Shown here in pieces: positions 55,101 through 64,000 of a stretch of 64,000 nucleotides of DNA (its first letter is position 1; every line of letters starts with the position of its first letter). A model generated the notes under the pieces. It was given only the letters and a program-made list of their open reading frames with translations. It made no database searches and was not told the origin of the DNA. The position numbers and the translations under genes were made by a program. The stretch covers positions 1-64,000 of the forward strand of contig WBMZ01005407.1 of NCBI GenBank assembly GCA_013400975.1, given 5' to 3'. The DNA is from Atrichornis clamosus. Its lineage: Eukaryota > Chordata > Aves > Passeriformes > Menuridae.

Positions 55101-58100
55101 CTACCTACACAGAATTAAAAGCAGTGAAAAGGCAATGGAAGTATTTGCTCTACATGGGCCTGATGTTACCAGAATATTGTGTCTTATCAGCAAATCAAGA
55201 TCTTCAGTCTCACATCTCCCATCTACCAGTAAAGCTGATATATTCAGAGAAATTGTAACAAGTCTGTTGAAATAGACTTTGAGCCAGAGGTTTGTAACTT
55301 AACTCCTCCACTATTGATTTTTACGTTGATTTACAAAACAAGAGAAAAAAGGGAAAGAAAAAAACCAGCGGAGTTGAGTTTTCCAAAAATGACTGATGCT
55401 ACTGTTTTATGAGAATACTGAATTCAAACAAACCCTCTCGAAAACCTCAGCAATATCAATACTCTCTTTCATCATTTATTATAGAAATTTCATTGTCAGA
55501 ATCAGTAGTTTTTAAATAGGAAGCAAACCCTTTGACTAAAAAGCAGTAGTGTATCACTAAAGCAGGTCTACCTTGTCTTATTACATAACACTATGATTCA
55601 TCACGTATGCCTGAAAAAGTGTTTCTGACACTTTAAGCAGACTTCCACCAATAAGAACTGCAAATACCATTCATTTTGAAAATCCCTTCTTAGCAAAATA
55701 TTGAACCCCCTGAACTACAAAGAGGTTCATGAAAAACTCACACTGCATCTGTCTTACCACCAGGTCATTGCAGCTAGCATCAAACGGAAGCAAGTTTTTC
55801 ATCAGTGCTTTGTCCTCACACAGATGTTTCAATTCAAAGGCATACTGTCTCATGCACGTATCTAGAGAGCTGCTGAATTCTTGGATTACTTCATCGACTG
55901 CTTGTGAACAGGAGGTGTGTGATGCTATCTTGGTGACTGCAGCCATTATCCACGCTTTAGTTTCAGAAGTAACAAAAGTCTTCTTCAGCAGGCTGTGTAG
56001 CTTTCTCAAAGTAACTTCTGGATCAACATCTCTAACAAGACTGAAATATTCTCCCAAAACCTATTCACACAGAAAGACAAAACATGCATTTAGTTACACA
56101 GAACAGTGCCTTCAGATTTGAAATTAGAATATAGTACTAAATTAAATTCACCTCACATTCAAGAAACTATTATTTAAACATGTTCTGAATTATTTCTTTA
56201 CCATTTTGTGTTTTAAATGTCAAAGGGTTGAAGTGATCTTTGTGTTTACCACAGCAGACTCCAACTTTTAGTTTCTTAAAAATCAAATAACTGTCTTGAA
56301 TCAAAAGAAAGCTAAACATAACTAGGCCCTCATACTGCAGCTTCTCCCTTGGGTGGCAGCTGAAGCTTCCCCAGGTATCAGGTAACACCAGCACAGCACT
56401 TGGCCAGTCATCTGCAGGCTGAAAGTGCATTTCACAACCACATCTGGCTAATTCTGATGAAGACAGAAAGGCTCTCAGCATACAGTCAGATTCAGGAGGC
56501 TGCTCAGCTGTTACAACAGTCACCTGCCTTAGAGGGAGCAGGTCAGCTTTTCCACAAACCAGAAGTTAAGCAGGCCTCAGTCACCAAAAGAGGTCACTAA
56601 AAAAATTTCAGCATATTAGCTTGACTTCAAGTAAAAATAGGTAAAAATAAAAGTTTGGCAAATATTTATTAAAAACATCATCACCTCTGATAGGTTTCTC
56701 ATATCTCTGTATGGATTTTGACCATGTGTCTACCTTACCCAACTCATAACTTGAAGGAATTTCTGTGGATACAATTTATCTTCCTCTTCAAGTAACGCTA
56801 GGTAAGACTGTACTGCATACATCCGTAGCTGATGATCTTCTTTTCCATCATCAAATCCTAGATAGAAAATAACACATAGTTTCCCTGAAACACAAATAGC
56901 ACATCCTACCAAATATTTCAAAGCACATTTTAAGAAAAAAACCCCAGATTATTAAGGAACATGTCTAATTCTTCAGAGCATGCAGGGAGTTACTCACCTT
57001 CAGCCAACAGCCTTAGAAAGTTGTTTGGGATATCAGAATGCACAACATCACCTCCAACTGAAAACACAGCATTCATTGTCTGGATGAACCACTCGTTGTT
57101 AGGGGCATACGTGTCCAGATGTCAAGGAATGAAGCGCGAAGGCGTAACTTTTTCTTTCTTATTCAGTGTGTTTCCTAAGGAATACGCATCGTGACCACCC
57201 CAATAACTTGGAGATCTGCTGGTCAAATATCAGCTCCATCTAACTGAAGAGGAGATCTTCCTTTATCTTTTATAAAGTGCCTCCTGTAAGTTTCATGCAA
57301 ACTGGTGGTCAGTTAGAGAAGTCTTAAGTTACTGCCCCAGTGAAAAAGTTGAGTTCACAAAACCCTCACAGAGTAGGAACAGAAACATTCACATGTCCTA
57401 CTCTATTTTAAGCTCATACTTGTCCTGTGCTGGGCTTCCAGCATCATCTTTGTTTACCCAACATTACTCGATCAATGACAGAAAAGCCTTTCAGCAGTGT
57501 TTTGCTGTTAATTTACCAGTTTTACAAAAACAAACATTTTGAAGCACTCCACAGAAATCATCACTGCTTTTTAAAATACATGTAACATTTGGACAGCCTT
57601 TGCTAACTTTCAAAGTTGGCTTCTGCCTTCTCTCAAACAAGTCCCGAAAACACAGTTACTGAATGGAAATTTTCAACAGTACAAAACCTTTAGTGTTACT
57701 GCCTTTTTTTTTGCATACTGCCCAACAACGGCTTTTTTTTGTACACTACTCTGTGCCAAGCAGTGTACAAACAGGATGGTAGCTCTCTTTTACAAAGACC
57801 TTACAACTCAAATTATCAGACACACACACAAAATCAGGCAATGGCAGGTCTAACAGTAATGTCCACATATGCTGAATCTCTAATCATCACTTCCATCTTT
57901 TTGGTGTTGTTAAAGAATCTCTTCTTTATTTCTATCAAAGTGTGTGTTTTTAAGAGTTCTATCAGACAAGATCACTCCCACAATTACAGAACAGCGCTTC
58001 ACGTAGCACTGAGACATCTCTCTCCATGCAGTGGTATAAGACTTCAAAGTTTGAATTTAAAAACACAAGGTTTTAATGCTAAACTCCAAAGCCAAAATTA

Positions 58101-61100
58101 AGTATTGAGTGCCATTACTTTCTTTCAGTGAAATACAGGAAACACTGTAGTCATTTTCGTATGTGCTTTCTTTTCTATACTTCCTTTGCATTTGAAAGGG
58201 TGGAAAGCACAGCTCTAACACTTCCTACTACACAAGATCATGAAAGATGCTTTGATAGGTATAATGCTACATTTGCCTGAGCTCTGACTTCAAAATTTCA
58301 GAAAAATAAAAGGATATTTCTCAGCTAGTTCAGAAAAAGAAAAGGATATTTCTCAGCTAGTTCTGCTATTTTGCCAACTAAGCTGATGATAGCATATTCT
58401 TCTTGGCTTTCTTTTAAGTAGTCAAGCATCTTCTGAACTATGACAATTACATTCTGTCCATTTGTAATTTTATAGAGAAGCTCTAAAGTCTGAAAGAGAA
58501 AGCAAAAAAAATTAATTGGTTCTGATGACTCAAAAAAGGAAGCAGGCAAACAGCAACTTCAGTGTATTGCCAAATTGAGCAACTACTCTTAAATGAAATA
58601 CACTGCTTATCTACACAGCTCATCACATTAGTATTGTTTGTAACTGCTCTCTCACATTACCAGAAAAATAACAAGCCTTTTGCACTACTCATTTTAGAAA
58701 ACCCATCATCCATCTTAAAAATGAACTTTATTTTTGACATTTAGAAATTCACTGACCTCCCTTTTAATAATGGGATCCGGATGGTCCAGACATTCAATTA
58801 TTGTCATCTGGTGCTGAAGTGCCAGATTAGGATCCTGCTGGATAACATAGGTCAGAGCCTTTAAACCTAAAACGTAAGTGATTGCAAGTGATATAAGACA
58901 ATGCTACTACTATGGCCAAATTAAAGACAGCATAATGACATCAGGCATCCTTACCTAAGTATTTCAAATTAATTTTGGGTGACAAAACAAACTTTCCAAT
59001 GCACTTGGCAGCCTTTTCAAGTAATTCAGATTTGGGATAAATTGTATAAATTGTTTGGACACATTCAAACAAGATGGCTGCAGGAGGAGAAGACACATAA
59101 TTAGTGTGCACTAAATACTTCTATAACTTAAACGTTTTTAACAAACAGGCTCAATGACTGTCTCAAGGAACTGCACTGCTGTCCCACCCCAACTCCACCT
59201 AACCACAGAGTACCCACTGACATAAGGAAAAGCAGGACAAAAGTCTATCTCCTTCAGTACATACATGTTTTAATCAGCCCTTGCCATTGTGCATACAACT
59301 TTCTGTCCTTAAAGTTCTTCCAACCTTGAAGTCTCCTATAGTTGCTCAAGGCACTGGACTGGGACAGTCTTCAGAAAGCCAATAGGCAACTATAGAGGAT
59401 TTGAGACAAATTATTTTTCAATGATTCATACAATTTCTTAGCTTCTACCAACAGACAAAATCATCCCAAGAACATTGTTAAAAAAAAAATCAAAACCAAA
59501 AAAACCCCAACAACTTGGTATAGTTGTTTGAGAAAAATCTAGAAGTAAACTGAACAACACACAAACAGTAATTAATACTTTGTGGCAACAATTTGGGCAA
59601 AGGTTCAGACCAAGTTGGTCTTGGTTTAAAATCATGATGTAATTTTCAACTGCTTTTGTAATTCAGTCAGCAACTGAACTGTGCAATGGACAACCCCTAC
59701 TCTTCCTTACCAAATCTGAGAAAGATTAGCAAATTAACAACACAACTGTCTACAAGAAACACGCCATAACCAATGACTTTTTATAAGAAAGGGCAACCAC
59801 TCAGAATTACAGGGGTTTTTTTTGTCTGAGATCAACTAGAGTTTTATAAACACTTATCGTAAGTGAACAAAAACTACACACCTAAATTCTATGTTCTATG
59901 TACAAAACATAATGAACTGCCCACTTTGGCCCTTTGGTTTAAAATAAATTTAATGTTTGACTCTTAGCAAGTGCATATTGTCTGTACTGCAAGGCAACAC
60001 ACCTCCCAATAACTTGTACGTTCTTGTCTAAAAGAACAGAAGCCATAAGCTGAATACTCTTAACATCTGACAGATGCTTCTCATTTATTATTTACTAAAG
60101 GAGAATACTTCCCCAAAGCTTCCCTTTTTATGGAAGGGAAGCTTACACAATGCTTTAGAACATATGTATGAAGTACATGTTAGACATCTACAGCTTTGAG
60201 CCGTGTTCCTTTTTTTAACCCTCGGTGCTGTTTTAAAAAAGTCTCAATTTTCCTTCCATTCCATCAGCACAGGGACTTCGGCACATCTGCAGGGTTTCAT
60301 TTAACAAAAAAACAACGGGGCAGGGGGATAGGCTTTTTTCAATAGTGAAACAGCTCAATGCAGGGTTCTAGAGCATCAGATGGAGGAGTTTGGGGCGTAG
60401 AAGACCAAAAAGAAAAGAAAAAGACAAATAAATTGTTCAATTTTTTAGTAGAAAAATAAACTTAACAGGGCAATTATTCCTTTGGCTTTGTTCTAGCAAC
60501 AAAAATGAGCTTTCTCTACTGAGAAGATTATGAATTTCTACCATAATGAACCTTCTACTTTGCTTTAGAAATTTTCAGTTGAGACATGTGCCAAGAACAT
60601 CCTTTCACAGGCAGCACCATCACTGACCTCTGGAGGTGTGATGTTTCTTAACTGCGCCCAGAAGAAAGCCCTACACAGCTGCAAAGAACTAACACTGTCC
60701 TTCCTGCACACCCTCTAGCACCCTTCTCAGGGCAGTGAAAAGAAGATCTAAGCATTTCTAATAAACAGAGATGTATCAGTAGGATTTTCTTTTATTGTTT
60801 ATTTCAACTTAAGCACTGTCCAGTAAGAGCTTTCAGGAAGAAGCTGATTTTCTGTATTTAAGGACAAGGTCAATGCGGACACAGGATAAAGGGCTTTGAG
60901 TCAAACTGAATTCCCTCTATATAGACATGTTTTACTTCAATGACAAAAAAATTGTGCTGTTATGTATCACTTGTTCTACTCTTTACTAGTTGGACACCTA
61001 AAAATACACTTAACAATGTTATTAAGAATATAATTAAATTTATCAAAAGTACTGTGTAAGTATTTTAGCACAATCAACTACTCATTTTCAACCTTTTCGA

Positions 61101-63420
61101 ACATTGATAATTACATAAAGTAACCTCACCCACCATATGTAATATTATGATTAATCTCTGCTCTTCTTAAAGATTCATCTAGAACATCATACATCAATTC
61201 ACTTGTCCTGTTTAAGAAAATATTTACAATTAATTGCAGCACTAATAAGCATGTACTCTTATTTTGCCAAACAGTTCAAACACTACTATTGAAATCTGTG
61301 GCACATTATTCATAGCCACAAATTTGCTTTAACACAGTAGAGCTCTCAAACATGATCCTAAATGGCATTTAACAAGATGTTTCCAGCTTTCAAAAGAAAC
61401 ATTTACCATAAGAACAAAAACACTTCCCTCACTGCTTGCATAAATAAAAAGATAAATAGGAAAAGGGTCACAACTAGGTCCTCACAAAATGGCAGCACTT
61501 TTAAAAATAGCTTTACTCCAGATTTTCAGTTATTTGGTAACCTTGTAATAGAAGTACCAGTAAAATTACATTTTAAGCATATTCCACAATAATCAATTGT
61601 TTAGGCAGTCCAGAAGCTAGGAAACTACTTTTGCAGAAAGTAGTCTGCTGTCTGAGTTAAAAACAAATGTGCAAGAAATTCAACACTGAAATCCTCTTAC
61701 AGTTTATGAGGTGCTGTGACTGTACTCTTGGCACCTTCAAATTATTAATTACAGAGAAAAATCTGGTTACCTTGGATCATCTTTTCCTAAGAGCCCCAAT
61801 ATTCTTAAAAGCTGAATTTGTAACCATGGTGCAGGCACACTGTGATAGTTGAAGTCAGCGGAGAGCTTTCCTCCCACTACCTGCTTCAGGATGGTTACAA
61901 AACTCCCAGTCAACTCCTTGTACCCGGATGAGTTTTCCTACATAATGAAAAGTAAATACAATTCAAGTATTTCAATACAGCAACACCAAATTAAAAATAA
62001 TTCACAACTTGAGTTGGATAAAGCAAATTCCATCAAACCCTTTAACCCACTGTAGAATTTAGATCCTCTAGCTAAGGACCCAATGATGCTGAGCATTCAG
62101 ATCCTGCAAGAAGTGGATCAGTCAAGCTAAATGGAGAAACAACCATAACACATATTCACATAATTTAACTCTTCTATTACAAGTAAGTTTCTTCTGTAAA
62201 ACTTCTGTACAGCACACTGTGTATTTAAAAAAAATATATATATAAAAGTATCTCCAAATCTGGTTGTGCTTCTAATTCTTTGCCTACCTTAATCATTTGA
62301 AGATAAATATGCAAAGAAGCAGCCATGACTCCAGCATCCCTGTCACATAAGGCTTTCCGGAACTTATCATGGATGTGCTGAACTTGGTTAGGAGCAATGA
62401 GATAGAATTTATATAAAGCTTGAACAGCTTTTCGTCGGATAATTTCCCTGAAATGAGATTTACACTTAAGAAAATGAAGCTGCTTGTGTACTTTAAGTAC
62501 TTGACTATACAAAAGAACTTGCACTTTTATTTCTAGAGCACTGTAAAATCATGGCCAGACACCGGAACATCCTGATTTGTAGAGATGAGAAGCCATGTTT
62601 TACATATTGATAACAAAGGACTTTGCAAATGCCACCCAAATGAGGAAGTGACAAAAACAAACTTTAAAGTCTAGTAGGGCTTGATGTCAGTTTGATGATT
62701 CAAAAGAATGGCCACCAACTAAACAATGAAATAGGCCATGACTCACCTGTTGTAGCCACACATGCAGCTCCAAAAACTAGGTGTCTGGAAGTTACTGAGT
62801 CAGTTCATTCTGCAATTCCCTTTCTAATTGTTCTAATAACAACAATTACAGTATTATCCTCTGAATATGGGATATTATAAACTACAATTCAAACAATTCA
62901 AGGATACTGGTATCTGCAGAGACACTTTTATCAAAGTTTCTATGAAGAGCTTTATAAAAAGTACCACTGAAGTTCAAGGATCCTAATCTGCTCCTCTACC
63001 TACTCTACAAACTCTTCTTCATCCACATTTGTTAAAAGGACTTCAGCAAATAAATTCAATTACATGTACTTATCAAAACTGGTTATGAAAAAAATTAATA
63101 CCTATTCAATACTCAGCCAAAGCTGAAAATAAATGAGGGAAGATTCCAGGAGAAAAAATAAGGAGAGGAATAATTTCTAAAAAGGTGATGATTAGAAAGC
63201 CCAACTCAGAAGAGAAACGCCAGTTTACTAAAACTACCTGCAAAATTAAGTTATTCAACTGTACAAGGCCATTTGAAATTCTGTAAATGAATACGTACTT
63301 AGAATGCTGAAGCTTGTCTTCTATTAGGGGAAGAACAGCTGGAATCATCTCCCGTGGAAAGATCTGGCTGACAACAGTTAATGCCATGCAGACTTCTACT
63401 AGATTAGTGCTCTGTAAGTC
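48981..63420 (-). CDS. AP4E1: AP-4 complex subunit epsilon-1, 5' partial (17 coding exons)
   Basis: Large epsilon subunit of the AP-4 heterotetramer (epsilon, beta4, mu4, sigma4), which sorts cargo such as ATG9A at the trans-Golgi network without clathrin. Joined minus-strand exons: 63420-63299, 62447-62288, 61937-61771, 61207-61134, 59077-58955, 58866-58757, 58489-58350, 57110-56998, 56857-56739, 56060-55758, 55104-54990, 54623-54488, 53566-53311, 52569-51997, 50613-50429, 49739-49585, 49141-48981. They total 3012 nt, or 1003 residues plus stop, open throughout, and match human AP4E1 from about residue 140 to its end (human about 1137). The first part is the alpha-solenoid trunk, then a poorly conserved hinge (exons 11-14 here) and the C-terminal appendage (exons 15-17). 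All introns are GT-AG except the AT-AC intron between 58350 and 57110. About four 5' exons and the promoter lie past 64000. Confidence in identity is very high; individual boundaries rest on frame and splice signals. Confidence 0.97.
49585..49739 (-). CDS. AP4E1: AP4E1 exon (16th in window), appendage platform
   Basis: Completes R, then PMEMTTEDFGKLWLSLSNDV through LDTLQQKLKLHIVDII plus one base of glycine. The DDFGKLW-like motif is typical of adaptin and COPI gamma platform subdomains. The acceptor is TTCTTTTTAG and the donor G|GTAAGT. Confidence 0.95.
50429..50613 (-). CDS. AP4E1: AP4E1 exon (15th in window), appendage
   Basis: Encodes ILESATSQFAVIEAQSVEHC through TETRLEFSVTLSLMDFI plus AG of a split arginine. 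LEFSV-LSL-DFIRP matches the AP-4 epsilon appendage. The acceptor is CTTTACATAG and the donor AG|GTAAAT. Confidence 0.95.
50614..51996 (-). other. AP4E1: AP4E1 intron, nothing recognised
   Basis: A 1383-nt intron between the long hinge exon and the appendage exon. AT-rich, with only short chance open frames. Confidence 0.85.
51997..52569 (-). CDS. AP4E1: AP4E1 exon (14th in window), long divergent hinge exon and start of appendage
   Basis: A 573-nt phase-0 exon from MGKADTATQKFKRKSKISET to NLVFEETEHFQ. The acceptor is CCCTTTTCAG and the donor CAG|GTAAGA. The serine- and acid-rich middle shares little with human beyond GKADT..KF.RKSK and SLFA..N.EI. The end (YLCKVWTDDSLLLTVFVSNK) starts the beta-sandwich of the appendage. 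Confidence 0.94.
53311..53566 (-). CDS. AP4E1: AP4E1 exon (13th in window), hinge
   Basis: Encodes (E)TNTLKLEGVRKLWGKEGYLP then KKESKVGKGNEPQ through EEDKEKQQLASTLFVGLG and SSAGVSL. The acceptor is TCTTTTTAG and the donor CTG|GTGAGT. LKLEG-RKLWGKEGYLPKKESK is strongly conserved with human although it lies in the hinge. The LFVGLG motif sits at 53349-53332. Confidence 0.94.
54488..54623 (-). CDS. AP4E1: AP4E1 exon (12th in window), hinge
   Basis: Completes A, then LNFEPYGLSFASSVSSSGVT through SGNSAETGHK plus GA of glutamate. Serine/glycine/threonine-rich and predicted disordered, as expected for an adaptin hinge. The acceptor is GTCTTCCAG and the donor GA|GTGAGT. Confidence 0.93.
54990..55104 (-). 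CDS. AP4E1: AP4E1 exon (11th in window), trunk-hinge junction
   Basis: Encodes VDASLSFLDGFVAEGLARGA then APYKPHHQRQEEKLSQEK plus one base. The acceptor is TTCTGTGTAG and the donor AAG|GTGACA. The charged, proline-containing end marks the start of the flexible hinge. Confidence 0.94.
55758..56060 (-). CDS. AP4E1: AP4E1 exon (10th in window), end of trunk
   Basis: A 303-nt phase-0 exon encoding VLGEYFSLVRDVDPEVTLRK through SLDTCMRQYAFELKHL and LPFDASCNDLVV. The acceptor is GTGTGAATAG and the donor GTG|GTAAGA. It closes the helical-repeat trunk. Confidence 0.96.
56739..56857 (-). CDS. AP4E1: AP4E1 exon (9th in window), trunk
   Basis: Completes G, then FDDGKEDHQLRMYAVQSYLA through KLYPQKFLQVMSW. 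The acceptor is TTCTATCTAG and the donor TGG|GTAAGG. Confidence 0.96.
56998..57110 (-). CDS. AP4E1: AP4E1 exon (8th in window), downstream of the AT-AC intron
   Basis: Starts with G completing lysine, then YAPNNEWFIQTMNAVFSVGG through IPNNFLRLLAE plus one base of glycine. It is preceded by GGACAC rather than an AG. The donor is AAG|GTGAGT. Confidence 0.94.
57111..58349 (-). other. AP4E1: AT-AC U12-type (minor spliceosome) intron of AP4E1
   Basis: Intron of 1239 nt on the minus strand. Its 5' end ATATCCTTTT (58349-58340) matches the U12 5' splice site consensus RTATCCTTT. The branch-site element TTCCTTGAC (57129-57121) matches the U12 consensus TTCCTTRAY, with the presumed branch A at 57122, 11 nt from the intron end. 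The intron ends in AC (57112-57111), with no polypyrimidine-AG acceptor. Removing it gives the conserved sequence LAEK-YAPNNEWFIQ. No GT-AG pair near either end restores this join. Confidence 0.93.
58299..58362 (-). repeat. AP4E1: 32-bp tandem duplication spanning the U12 5' splice site
   Basis: Two head-to-tail 32-bp copies, 58299-58330 and 58331-58362, differ at one base (T against G at the ninth position, + strand). Each contains the last 12 exonic bases, the complete U12 donor ATATCCTTTT and some 10 nt of intron. The exon-proximal donor starts the intron at 58349 and keeps the frame. The distal copy would start it at 58317 and add 32 nt with an in-frame TAG. Confidence 0.95.
58350..58489 (-). 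CDS. AP4E1: AP4E1 exon (7th in window), upstream of the AT-AC intron
   Basis: Encodes TLELLYKITNGQNVIVIVQK through SLVGKIAELAE plus AA of a split lysine. The acceptor is TCTCTTTCAG. There is no GT donor: the exon ends GAGAA directly before ATATCCTTTT, a minor-class 5' splice site. The boundary is fixed because the next exon starts G-TAT-GCC-CCT, restoring the conserved AEK-YAP join. Confidence 0.93.
58757..58866 (-). CDS. AP4E1: AP4E1 exon (6th in window), trunk
   Basis: Completes G, then LKALTYVIQQDPNLALQHQ through CLDHPDPIIKRE. The acceptor is CGTTTTAG and the donor GAG|GTCAGT. Confidence 0.96.
58955..59077 (-). CDS. AP4E1: AP4E1 exon (5th in window), trunk
   Basis: Encodes (A)ILFECVQTIYTIYPKSELLE through FVLSPKINLKYL plus the first base of glycine. 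The acceptor is CTCCTGCAG and the donor TAG|GTAAGG. Confidence 0.96.
59078..61133 (-). other. AP4E1: AP4E1 intron without recognised internal features
   Basis: The longest AP4E1 intron in the window (2056 nt). It contains an A/C-rich low-complexity tract near 59478-59515 (+ strand) and no other element I recognise. Confidence 0.85.
61134..61207 (-). CDS. AP4E1: AP4E1 exon (4th in window), trunk
   Basis: A 74-nt exon completing R and encoding TSELMYDVLDESLRRAEINH then NITY plus one base of alanine. The acceptor is TAAACAG and the donor ATG|GTGGGT. It was set by frame continuity. Confidence 0.93.
61771..61937 (-). CDS. AP4E1: AP4E1 exon (3rd in window), trunk
   Basis: Encodes ENSSGYKELTGSFVTILKQ through VPAPWLQIQLLRILGLLGKDDP plus AG of a split arginine. 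It includes the PAPWLQIQLLRIL signature shared by adaptin large subunits. The acceptor is TTATGTAG and the donor AAG|GTAACC. Confidence 0.96.
62288..62447 (-). CDS. AP4E1: AP4E1 exon (2nd in window), trunk
   Basis: Begins with the last base of the split lysine codon, then EIIRRKAVQALYKFYLIAPN through AASLHIYLQMIK. The acceptor is CATTTCAG and the donor AAG|GTAGGC. The RRKAV-ALYKF motif is typical of adaptin large chains. Confidence 0.96.
62448..63298 (-). other. AP4E1: AP4E1 intron, nothing recognised
   Basis: An 851-nt intron with GT-AG ends; AT-rich with no repeat or RNA gene recognised. Confidence 0.85.
63299..63420 (-). CDS. AP4E1: AP4E1 exon (1st in window), trunk
   Basis: Encodes DLQSTNLVEVCMALTVVSQ through IEDKLQHS plus two bases of a lysine codon. 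The acceptor is AATGACAG and the donor AA|GTACGT. It is part of the solenoid trunk that packs with the small and medium chains. Confidence 0.95.
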
Positions 63421-64000
63421 CTGTCATTGAAATAAGACAGTAATTTTTCACTTGAGACTTTTTAATTCTGCACACATATCCCATCTCTCACACACAGGCT
63501 GGACCCACCCCACCCACACAGCCCCCCAGCCAGCATCCTGCTCGTGTGTGAGGGCTGTCAGCTCCCACTGAGCTCATCAGGTCCTTCTCTGATACACGAA
63601 GAAGGAACAGGCAGCTCCTCACACTCATGTTAGAGAACTACATTCATATTTCAAATGTATGCAAGATTCACACATAGAGCTACAATCAATTTTTGTTTAC
63701 TGAAATGATTGCAAAAATATGTTCCGTCCCTATATGGATCAGGGAGATGAGTCACTTCCCACTGAATTCACTAGTATTCTCTCTAGTGCCTTTGATCTTG
63801 CCAAAAGAACTAAAAAAATAAGAAAAAGAACAAGCTCAATAATACTGCCAATTACAGATCTATACACTAAAATATTACCTACTTCCTAAGAAGCAAATGC
63901 AAATTACAAGTAACATTCTACAAAACGAAGAATAAAAACTCAGTCTGCTCCAAATACAATTAAAAATAGTAGATATAGATAACTGTAACCTTAAACCAAA
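63421..64000 (-). other. AP4E1: AP4E1 intron, 3' part, running off the window edge
   Basis: Intronic sequence upstream of the first visible AP4E1 exon. It includes a short C-rich patch near 63480-63590. I looked for the preceding exon (expected to end near VNTVVK) on the minus strand and did not find it. Confidence 0.7.

Noticed and set aside
57111..58349. Apparent loss of both splice sites, suggesting a broken AP4E1 gene or a misassembly
   Set aside because: The lack of GT and AG is explained by a minor-class AT-AC intron with matching donor, branch site and acceptor. All other exons are intact and in frame.

Overview
This window is vertebrate nuclear DNA, most likely from a bird. The two protein genes are split by introns. 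The AP4E1 introns are very compact: 17 coding exons fit in 14.4 kb, where I recall the mammalian gene spanning tens of kb. The only recognisable interspersed repeats are CR1-like LINE 3' ends, with no Alu- or L1-like sequence. Exon boundaries were set by hand from splice signals, reading-frame continuity and recalled human orthologues; no alignment was run.

Layout. Positions 1-41,783 contain no coding exon I can support. This is long AT-rich DNA, probably intron 1 and/or upstream flank of TNFAIP8L3. It holds two candidate conserved non-coding blocks (3.1-3.5 kb and 33.6-34.0 kb), one clear and one weak CR1 relic, several short tandem repeats, a G/T-rich minisatellite at 31.2 kb and a CpG-dense patch at 38.5-39.05 kb. 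The last coding exon of TNFAIP8L3 (TIPE3, a phosphoinositide-binding TIPE-family protein) lies at 41,784-42,346 on the + strand; its short first coding exon was not found. From 48,981 to the right edge, the minus strand carries the last 17 coding exons of AP4E1, the epsilon subunit of the AP-4 trans-Golgi adaptor complex. They encode 1003 residues, starting at about human residue 140; the earlier exons lie beyond position 64,000. The two genes converge tail to tail across about 6.6 kb of 3' UTR and intergenic DNA, as I recall for the human locus.

The most interesting observation is in AP4E1. One intron (58,349 to 57,111) has no GT-AG ends but is a textbook AT-AC U12-type (minor spliceosome) intron. 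It starts ATATCCTTTT, has TTCCTTGAC as branch site and ends in AC. Its 5' splice site lies inside a 32-bp tandem duplication, so two complete minor-class donors sit 32 bp apart. Only the exon-proximal one keeps the reading frame; the distal one would add an in-frame TAG. The genes are functionally unrelated: AP4E1 acts in vesicle sorting at the trans-Golgi, TNFAIP8L3 in phosphoinositide signalling at the plasma membrane.
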